Source: an uncultured Eubacteriales bacterium (GTDB lineage: Bacteria > Bacillota > Clostridia > Oscillospirales > Oscillospiraceae). From it: a stretch of 37,563 nucleotides of DNA. Where the stretch lies: the NCBI GenBank assembly GCA_900545925.1, contig URAZ01000029.1, positions 1 through 37,563 of the forward strand, written 5' to 3'. A model generated the notes under the pieces. The model did not search any database. It was not told the DNA's origin and saw only the letters and a program-made list of their open reading frames with translations. A program made the position numbers and the translations under genes. Below, piece after piece: positions 32,501-37,563 of the stretch (positions are counted from its first letter, which is position 1; the number at the start of each line of letters is the position of its first letter).

Positions 32501-33979
32501 CTGCGTAGAATCCACCCATTCAAAGTGACCGTCAATCGGTGTTTTGGTTTCATCGCCAGCAGCAATTACCGTACCGCCGGTGAAGCTGAGGTCGCTGAGC
32601 TTCATGCCATAGTGCGCATTGGGCGTAGTGCCGGGCGTCAGAAGCAGCGCAAGGGCATCCTTATCCGCAGTCGTAGCCGTTACAACAGCCTTGTATGCAC
32701 CGGCAAATCCGCTCTCCTCGATTGCGACCGTCTGCGGCTCACCGCCATTGACCGTGACGGTCAGCGTCTGGGCGTTAAGCACATGGTTCTTGTCCGCTTC
32801 CAGCCCGATCACGATGCTGTAAAGCGTGCCCGCCTTAAACTTCTCTTGGGAATCAAGCGGATTGCCATCGGTATTCGTGCCCTCATAGCAGGTATAGCCC
32901 ACAGAAAGGCCGGGAGTCGTCGTCTCGACGTTCAGGTCAAAGATTCGCTGACCCTTGGCAAAACTCGTGACCGTTGCAACGGGCGCGGTGATCTCCTGCT
33001 TGGTGATCGTGAGGGTTGCGTTCTGAACAGTCACGCTCTCATCGATTCTGCAGTTGTCTCCATTCGGCTCAGCAGTGACAGTATAGGTACCAGCATCTGC
33101 TGCAGCAACATTCAGTTCATTGCCGTTGTTGACAACGAAGCCAGCAGCGTCGTTGCCTTCTGCATCCTTCACCTTGAAGGTGACGAAGCTGGTGATGTCC
33201 TTGTTGGAGGTAGACGTTGCGCCCAGAGTGAGCACTTCGTCGCTGCCGTATACAACTTCATTCTTGCTGACAGAGGTAGCAGCAAGCGTGGGGGCAGCGC
33301 CCTCTACCACGCTGACATTGTCTGTATGAATTTCCGAAAAATCAATGCCTGCAATGTTGCTCGATGCCGTATTGATTTCCTCGGCAGCTGACACCGCGTT
33401 GGGGCGCGTAGTATCAAACTCAAACTTCTGCACGCCATTTTCGGCTCCAGCTTTCACTTTGAAAAGGATGTAAGCAATCGTAATCGACTCGTTCTTATTA
33501 ATTGCTTTCTGTCCTTCAGCAGATGCTTTTGTAAACTGAATCAGTCCCGGAACATCGACGTTTTCAGAGCCAATCCACTTACTGTTATAATTGAAACCAT
33601 TGTTTTCCTTTGGCAGTGCTTTCGCAATCGGACCTACAGTAATTTCTTCACCAGCATCTTCATCTTTATAGATAAAGCTGTAGGGCTCAAATGCGGTTTC
33701 ATCATACTTGATGAAAAACTGGCCGCCTGCCCAGTTCAAAGTTTTCTCAGCGTTATTCGTAAGCGTAAGCTTCACCGCAAGCAACTCATTCGGCTTGGCA
33801 CTTGTAATTGCGCCTGTATCCGAAATATAGGTGTGGCTCTTTACTACATACGAAACAGCCGTCAAATTAACCGACGGTGCGGGTTCGAAGCTGATCTCGC
33901 CGCCTTCAGCGGCAACCGGTGCCACAAAAAGGGACAGCAGCAACGTAACTGCCAGCACCAGCGCAAGAATTCTTTTCAT
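29531..33979 (-). CDS. SLH-anchored surface protein with cohesin-like N-terminus and MBG/Ig-like repeats
   Basis: 1482 residues. Signal peptide (1-~24, LALVLAVTLLLSLFVAPVAA). Residues ~35-205 resemble a cohesin domain: VKLTLTNNAEKTLNWAGG, QFFIKYDETAFEP, and a late AYILFKVKAGAENG strand. Then come many Ig-like beta-sandwich modules, including at least three clear MBG-type repeats with the pattern YTG...P-V-V...DYTVSYENN, NAGTAKIIITG, NFTGS...FTI. Three C-terminal SLH domains (~1302-1482; HDVSRFDYFYDAVKWAAENG, FTDVDSRDYYYNAVLWAVEQG in parts, FTDVKTTAYNYDAILWAYDN) tether it to the wall. ATG at 33979 with GAGAGGT ~8 nt upstream; 26 nt after the dockerin gene. The cohesin call is by eye and less certain than for the anchor protein. 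Confidence 0.85.
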   Translation of the reverse strand: MKRILALVLAVTLLLSLFVAPVAAEGGEISFEPAPSVNLTAVSYVVKSHTYISDTGAITSAKPNELLAVKLTLTNNAEKTLNWAGGQFFIKYDETAFEPYSFIYKDEDAGEEITVGPIAKALPKENNGFNYNSKWIGSENVDVPGLIQFTKASAEGQKAINKNESITIAYILFKVKAGAENGVQKFEFDTTRPNAVSAAEEINTASSNIAGIDFSEIHTDNVSVVEGAAPTLAATSVSKNEVVYGSDEVLTLGATSTSNKDITSFVTFKVKDAEGNDAAGFVVNNGNELNVAAADAGTYTVTAEPNGDNCRIDESVTVQNATLTITKQEITAPVATVTSFAKGQRIFDLNVETTTPGLSVGYTCYEGTNTDGNPLDSQEKFKAGTLYSIVIGLEADKNHVLNAQTLTVTVNGGEPQTVAIEESGFAGAYKAVVTATTADKDALALLLTPGTTPNAHYGMKLSDLSFTGGTVIAAGDETKTPIDGHFEWVDSTQDVGDPTVYDGTSEPNGRKFAAKFVPTDSENYAELSLNVRVHVHKATISISGINSWNYTEAFKYDGTVHTVELVIPEDLQGKIKVDYENNTATDVNTYKAAATISAVDDVHYAIYESVTTRELDWAIVKGDLAPTDAEKSVLFGTKEVTVTPADFGLTQDGIKIEVTHAGNSLITGYLPSDDMRSVTFMLRDTDKTDAANNASDTATLKFSSANYNEASGTLTIKIIDKNTDADTLKIDVPATVTYGDTVTPSVGESKPAGAGDVTFKFFDKDGNQVSDQPFPVGKYKVTASCEDADTIYTAEKEFEVVARELTEENVTFGENLVYTGNELTQTVTVTVGGKELTKDTDYTVTGLTGTEPGSYPVTVAGTGNYTGEVTKSFTISKAQISSAAITYDAGPYGYTGEEWKPEVAVSFNDAALTADTDYTVSYENNINAGTAKIIITGIGDHFTGSTEKTFTINSAEISGCTFAPIADVTYNTKAHTPEVTVAISGRTLEADKDYTVSYASNVNAGTATVTVTGKGNFTGSANTTFTIAKADLNLSVYTISSLCTETEVKTSTLPSNFFLADETETGFSIALTAAGGDAIFTQEPAVVDGENMITYQLNGGTGEATFNVTVTPVSSNYKAGTYDLKIQAYDKTNVSNRIVFESGSAVYTGSGIKYEKATIAGHSSGMRYTYAPDVATGATLDAAGLPLTVGTYTVTATYSDASSYGYKTATFTITKATPVGTPAYTKIETSGKTLADTKLTVGTIRPAGTIAWDLPLTTVLKDGKEYAWTFTPTDTHNYTTLTGKLIPYVDDGTDYIPGVIDGNSGSFNFHDVSRFDYFYDAVKWAAENGIASGTGRYTFSPDAVCTRAQTVTFLWRAAGSPMPRYRTCAFTDVDSRDYYYNAVLWAVEQGITTGLTATTFGPDVTVSRGQVATFLYRAASASKPNTFNPFTDVKTTAYNYDAILWAYDNRITTGTSDTTFSPDASCTRAQIVTFLYRYYQGR

Positions 33980-34005
33980 AGTTTCTTACCTCTCATTTAA
34001 AGTCA

Positions 34006-34599
34006 TTATTTTCCGACAATCTGAAGTAGAATTGCAACCGCGTCATTTGTATTGACCGTATGATCGCCATTCACATCTGCAGCCATCAACTGCTCATCTG
34101 TCATTGTGTATTTGTTAACAACATAAAGCAAAATCGCGGTTGCATCGTTTGTATCTACTTTGCCATCGTTATTTGCATCGCCCAGTTCAATCAGCGGCTT
34201 CTCGCCGTACTTGAACGATGCGACCTTCTTGAGCGCCTCGTCGGTCGTGCTGATGTAGATGTTGTATGTACCTACCTTCAGCGCTTTAGGCTTCAGTGTG
34301 AATTTCACTGCGCCGTTTGCGATGCTCATCTGGTCGATGTACTGGATGTTCCCGTCTGTGGGGACGGGGCTGTCGCCTTCGAGAAGCAGCACGAGTGAAT
34401 ACTCGCCGGTCAGGCCGCTGCAGTTCAACTCAAACTCGTTCGCGTCTGCGTAGAAGCTGCCATTCTTTGTGCCGTTCAGCACCGTCAGGGGCCCCGTCAC
34501 ATTGTAAACGCCAAGGACTGTGTCTTCTGCGAATGCGGCGGCGGTGAGCATGGCGAGCATCAGCACCGCAAGCAAAAGCGCAAGCATTCTTCTTTTCAT
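34006..34599 (-). CDS. secreted small beta-sandwich protein with C-terminal dockerin
   Basis: 197 residues. Signal peptide (1-24, ends AFA). Residues ~25-138 form a small beta-rich domain (Ig/X-module-like) with no enzymatic motif. Residues ~139-197 are a complete type-I-like dockerin: Ca-loop 1 DANNDGKVDTND (141-152) and loop 2 DVNGDHTVNTND (175-186), each followed by a helix (AILLYVV, AVAILLQIV). All calcium positions (1, 3, 5, 9, 12) are acidic or Asn. The dockerin should bind a cohesin, and the gene overlaps the cohesin-SLH anchor gene by 4 nt (ATGA) with GGAGG 7 nt before the ATG. A dockerin without an enzyme suggests a structural or adhesive adaptor. Confidence 0.92.
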   Translation of the reverse strand: MKRRMLALLLAVLMLAMLTAAAFAEDTVLGVYNVTGPLTVLNGTKNGSFYADANEFELNCSGLTGEYSLVLLLEGDSPVPTDGNIQYIDQMSIANGAVKFTLKPKALKVGTYNIYISTTDEALKKVASFKYGEKPLIELGDANNDGKVDTNDATAILLYVVNKYTMTDEQLMAADVNGDHTVNTNDAVAILLQIVGK

Positions 34600-35798
34600 G
34601 CCGCTTCCTCCATCGTCATAAATTTATCTGCATACCGCAGCAGAATCGCCGCGATCTGTGCACGGGACGCGTTGGCTTCCGGCGCGATGCGGCTGCCGCC
34701 GGTGCCGGAAACAAGTTCGTGGTAAACCGCCCACCATGTCGCATCCTTCGCCCAGGAGGCGATGGTTCCGCTGTCGGTGAAGGTCTGCTCATAAACGCCG
34801 GTCAGCATCTGTTCCGAGCCGCTCTGGCCGCCGTTCAGACGGAAGAGAATGGCCATGGCCTGCTGGCGCGTGATAGGCGCGTCGGGGCCGAAGCGTGTAT
34901 CGGACAGGCCGTTCACATAGCCCTTCTCCACGGCCCAACTCAGCGCGTCCTGATACCAGCTGGCGCTGGCGTCGGCAAACGAGGCTGCCTTGGCTGCGGC
35001 GGGCTTGCCGCACATACGCCAGAGCATGAGAACGAACTGCGCACGGGTCACGGGGGTGTCGGGTCGGAAGGTGCCGTCGGAATAGCCGGTGACAAGGCCC
35101 AGTTCCGCTGCCCGCTCGACCGAGTCAAACGCCCAGTGCGTGCTGGTCACGTCGCGGAAGGAGCCGGACTTGACTTCCTCCTGCGCGCCATCCGCAGGCT
35201 TTTCCTCATCCTCGGGCTTTTCTTCATCCTCAGATTTCTTATCATCCTCGGACTTCTTATCGTCCGTGCCCGGCTTTTCGGCGTCAGAGCCGGAACCGCT
35301 GCCGCTGTCGGAGCCGCTGCCCTGCGCGATCAGCGCCGGGAGCGAATAGGAAAGCGAAAGCGCCTTGCCGTCAATGTCAGAAAGGAGCGCATCGGCGAGG
35401 GTCAGCTTCGCGTCGCCCGCAGCCTTGACACGGAAGGTGAACACAACAAGGCTGCCGTCGGTCTTGACGGTCTTGGTGCCCGCCGCCGCGATAATCGCGC
35501 CGATACCGTCGCGCGTGGCATGCGTATTGTTTGCAGAGAGCATGTCGCCGATCAGTTCACCGTTTTCAACGCCGGTGCATTCAACAACGGAATCGTCATA
35601 GCCCAGCTTGATCTGCACAGCACACAGGCCTGTGTTGCCGGACAAGTCAACCGTAACGGTAAAGGTCTGCCCAACCTCCGGAAGCTTGTCCGGGGCCGTG
35701 AACTTCAGCGTCGCACCTGCGGCGCAGGCAAGCGGCACCAGCAGCTGCACGGCCAGCAGCAGTGCGATACCAATGGCCAGTATTCGGTTGCGTTTCAT
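34596..35798 (-). CDS. cohesin-SLH cell-surface anchor protein
   Basis: 400 residues. Signal peptide (1-~27). Residues ~29-157 form a cohesin-type beta-sandwich: FTVTVDLSGNTGLCAVQIKL then GYDDSVVECTGVENGEL, and the closing DGSLVVFTFRVKAAGDAKLTL. An acidic low-complexity linker (~160-208; repeated KKSEDDKKSEDEEKPEDEEK) leads to three SLH domains (~213-394; FRDVTSTHWAFDSVERAAELG, FADASASWYQDALSWAVEKG in parts). The architecture matches single-cohesin anchoring scaffoldins (OlpA-like) of cellulosome-forming clostridia. The start at 35798 (MKRNRIL) lies 10 nt after GGGAGG; earlier in-frame ATGs are too close to or before it. First gene of the surface operon. Confidence 0.92.
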   Translation of the reverse strand: MKRNRILAIGIALLLAVQLLVPLACAAGATLKFTAPDKLPEVGQTFTVTVDLSGNTGLCAVQIKLGYDDSVVECTGVENGELIGDMLSANNTHATRDGIGAIIAAAGTKTVKTDGSLVVFTFRVKAAGDAKLTLADALLSDIDGKALSLSYSLPALIAQGSGSDSGSGSGSDAEKPGTDDKKSEDDKKSEDEEKPEDEEKPADGAQEEVKSGSFRDVTSTHWAFDSVERAAELGLVTGYSDGTFRPDTPVTRAQFVLMLWRMCGKPAAAKAASFADASASWYQDALSWAVEKGYVNGLSDTRFGPDAPITRQQAMAILFRLNGGQSGSEQMLTGVYEQTFTDSGTIASWAKDATWWAVYHELVSGTGGSRIAPEANASRAQIAAILLRYADKFMTMEEAA

Positions 35799-35848
35799 TC
35801 TTCGCATTCCTCCCTTGTCTCGGTCTGGCTTTCTGTCAGATCCAAAAC

Positions 35849-35927
35849 TGTAACAAAATGTCACAGTAGCCTACACTACCCCTAGTATTTGTACAATAAT
35901 TATATACGAAGTGATCTGCAAATGCAA
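35849..35927 (-). promoter_or_regulatory. promoter and leader palindrome of the surface operon
   Basis: On the minus strand TTGCAT (35922-35927), 17 bp, TATAAT (35899-35904). In the leader, TGTGAC-N5-GTTACA (35849-35865) is a palindrome with one mismatch, a candidate operator. The interval 35928-36019 shows a GC-rich imperfect stem after yhaM but no clear T tract. Confidence 0.65.
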
Positions 35928-36019
35928 GATGCTGTCTGCTTAATTTACAGAGAATTTGTAAAATCTTTCTTTATTTTGCGGCGCCCGCCTCCCCTTTTTT
36001 CAAAGGCGGCTGCGGGCAA

Positions 36020-36973
36020 TCACCCGTGGCGGTAGATTTTTTTGTCCAGTGCAAAGATACGGTTGGAAAAGCTTCCGACGGGCAGATCCTGAAGCGCTTC
36101 AGCGTAAATTTCCATACGGCTGTCGATCAGGTCGATCTCAGAGAGCAGTTCTGCCTCGGCGCACATCGGGCGCACGGCCGCGCCGAACTCCGGCTCGCCG
36201 TGGTGTGAAAGGATCATGTGCTGTAAAAGCAGACTTTTTTCCTCCGGGATGCCGAGTTCCTGCGCACACTGCTGCACCTCCTGCGCGCCCATCACCAGAT
36301 GGCCGATCAGCTGGCCGGACAGCGAATAATCTGTGACCAGCCCAAGGCCGGAGAATGTAAATTCCTTTTCCTTTGCGAAATCATGCAGCAGCGTCCCCGT
36401 CAGCAGCAGACTCCGGTCGATGATCTCGCCGTAAAGTCCGGACAGAAAATCTGCCAGCCGCAGCATATTGGACGTGTGCATGAGAAGCCCGGACAGGAAG
36501 CTGTGATGGACGCTTTTGGCCGCCGGAATGGAGCGGAACGCGTCCAGATGCCGCGCGAGCATCGCACGGGCGACGGACTGATAATCCGCATCCTCCATGG
36601 ATTCGATCATGCGCTCAATCTCCGCGACACGCGCATCCGTGTCAATCGGGGCGGTTGGCACGAGAGCGGAAAGGTCATACTGGTCGTTCCCGTCCGCCAT
36701 GCGGATGCGGCCCGCCGTCAGCTGCGGTGCGCCCTTGAATTCCGATACCTGCCCCCGAATCTTGACGACGCGGCCGATATCCTCTGGTCGCGCACCGATG
36801 GGGCCGGAGTAGTCCCAGACCTTCAGATCGATCACACCGGATCGGTCTGCCAGAACGCCGGATAAAAACGGCTTCCCCGCCGCCGTCGTCTTCAAAAATG
36901 CGTCTTTCAGGACATAGAACCCCTCTACATCGTCGCCGGTGTGCATCTCGGCGATCAGCTTGTTGTATTCCAT
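36020..36973 (-). CDS. yhaM: YhaM-like 3'-5' exoribonuclease
   Basis: 317 residues, the normal YhaM length (~314). An N-terminal OB-fold (residues ~15-95; FYVLKDAFLKTTAAGKPFLS, VIDLKVWD, VVKIRGQV) precedes an HD phosphohydrolase domain (~150-300) with SVHHSFLSGLLMHT, LLHDFAKEKEF and a third metal motif MILSHHGEPEFG. YhaM enzymes degrade single-stranded RNA and DNA from the 3' end with Mn. ATG at 36973 with GAGGGAG 6 nt upstream; promoter directly upstream. It is not part of the surface operon by spacing and promoter. Confidence 0.95.
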   Translation of the reverse strand: MEYNKLIAEMHTGDDVEGFYVLKDAFLKTTAAGKPFLSGVLADRSGVIDLKVWDYSGPIGARPEDIGRVVKIRGQVSEFKGAPQLTAGRIRMADGNDQYDLSALVPTAPIDTDARVAEIERMIESMEDADYQSVARAMLARHLDAFRSIPAAKSVHHSFLSGLLMHTSNMLRLADFLSGLYGEIIDRSLLLTGTLLHDFAKEKEFTFSGLGLVTDYSLSGQLIGHLVMGAQEVQQCAQELGIPEEKSLLLQHMILSHHGEPEFGAAVRPMCAEAELLSEIDLIDSRMEIYAEALQDLPVGSFSNRIFALDKKIYRHG

Positions 36974-37007
36974 CGTTTGCTCCCTCGCTGTCTTTCAGAT
37001 GCGATTT

Positions 37008-37036
37008 ATTATAGCAGTCTTTCTGCCGGTCTGCAA
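37008..37036 (-). promoter_or_regulatory. yhaM promoter
   Basis: On the minus strand TTGCAG (37031-37036), 17 bp, TATAAT (37008-37013). Confidence 0.8.
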
Positions 37037-37114
37037 TCATACAAATGAAAAACCAGCGTCTGTGAACAATTCATAAAATCTGTGCGAAAGCGGGCGCACG
37101 GGCGGCACGCCCAG

Positions 37115-37143
37115 TTGTTTTTTGTCGCTTTTCGTGATATACT
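37115..37143 (+). promoter_or_regulatory. promoter of the DivIVA-like gene
   Basis: TTGTTT (37115-37120), 17 bp, TATACT (37138-37143), with a TGA extended -10. It is back to back with the yhaM promoter. Confidence 0.65.
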
Positions 37144-37175
37144 GAGACAAAATCGGAGATCAGGAGGAACAGCAG

Positions 37176-37563
37176 GTGGCTGATTTTTCAAAGTTTCGCA
37201 CGGCGGTCAGCGGTTTTAACCGCACCGACGTTGTCAATTATATCGAATCGACGTCCATTGAGCACCAGAAGGCCCTGCGCAAGCTGACTGACGAGCGCGA
37301 TAAGCTTGCCGCTGAAAATGCGCGCCTTCAGGTCGAACTGGCAGGTCTGCAGAAGCGTCTGGAGCAGGCACAGGCGGACAACGACGCGCTTTCCGGGCAG
37401 GTGAACGCGCTCGCGCAGGAAGGCTCTGATCTGGCGGAGCAGTTGAAAAAGGCCGAAGAGGCGCAACAGGAACTGCTGACGCGCCCCGACCCGCAGCCGT
37501 CGGAGCCGGTGCCGCAGCCGGAAGAGCCGGAAACAGAAAATGAGCCGGATGAACCGGTGCAGG
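37176..37563 (+). CDS. DivIVA-like coiled-coil protein (5' part, runs off the window)
   Basis: At least 129 residues from a GTG at 37176, chosen because AGGAGGA lies 7 nt upstream and the frame has no earlier start. The N-terminus (FRTAVSGFNRTDVVNYIEST) matches the DivIVA/GpsB membrane-binding motif, typically F-x-x-x-x-x-GY-x-x-x-x-V-x-x-Y-I-D. A long heptad coiled coil follows (residues ~28-105), then a Pro/Glu-rich region at the window edge. DivIVA proteins sit at curved membrane and division sites and recruit division or wall-synthesis factors. The 3' end is missing, so the length and C-terminal domains are unknown. Confidence 0.75.
   Translation, partial: MADFSKFRTAVSGFNRTDVVNYIESTSIEHQKALRKLTDERDKLAAENARLQVELAGLQKRLEQAQADNDALSGQVNALAQEGSDLAEQLKKAEEAQQELLTRPDPQPSEPVPQPEEPETENEPDEPVQ

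Overview
The window looks like chromosomal DNA from a spore-forming, anaerobic gut Firmicute of the Clostridia, most likely Oscillospiraceae. This rests on gene content: CotJ spore-coat genes, SLH-anchored exoproteins, a YhaM-type nuclease, a DUF368 (PopT-like) transporter and a cohesin/dockerin pair, at moderate-to-high G+C. I cannot name a species from sequence alone.

Layout. 1-711: a five-gene tRNA operon on the minus strand (Gly-Arg-His-Gln-Lys) with a clear promoter and terminator. 708-4384: minus-strand housekeeping and regulatory genes: an AraC-type regulator, a small P-loop ATPase, a phosphoglucose-isomerase-like protein whose catalytic motifs are nearly all lost, and PopT/DUF368. 4544-5620: plus-strand spore-coat genes, cotJA and cotJB fused in one ORF, followed by cotJC (Mn-catalase family). 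5904-8694: an AgrC/AgrA-like GHKL kinase plus LytTR regulator, with two pairs of 21-bp-spaced direct repeats upstream. The repeats look like LytTR operators placed next to leftward promoters for a small ORF and a hypothetical gene. 8777-15758: a PanE/ApbA-family reductase, a very large SLH-anchored subtilisin-like protease, and a D-2-hydroxyacid dehydrogenase.

15840-18241 reads as the decayed remains of an integrative/conjugative element: a ParB-like fragment, an unrecognised ORF, an intact RelB/RelE-type toxin-antitoxin pair, an element-type hypothetical gene, and the first ~35 codons of a membrane protein cut off exactly at the host pspC gene. 18242-21350: PspC-domain protein, an intracellular GH13 amylase with a palindrome over its start region, and a lipoprotein serpin.

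21400-35798 is the most interesting part, a ~14 kb minus-strand surface locus. Read in transcription order it encodes: (i) a cohesin-domain protein with an acidic linker and three SLH domains (cell-wall anchor); (ii) overlapping it by 4 nt, a small secreted beta-sandwich protein ending in a complete type-I-like dockerin; (iii) a 1482-residue protein with a cohesin-like N-terminus, MBG/Ig-like repeats and three SLH domains; after a terminator-like hairpin, (iv) a ~2136-residue secreted repeat protein with beta-helix-like and InlB-type modules; (v) a secreted transglutaminase-like protein. No glycoside hydrolase is fused to the dockerin, so this looks like a compact, non-cellulosomal cohesin-dockerin surface assembly. 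The window closes with yhaM and the start of a DivIVA-like coiled-coil gene.
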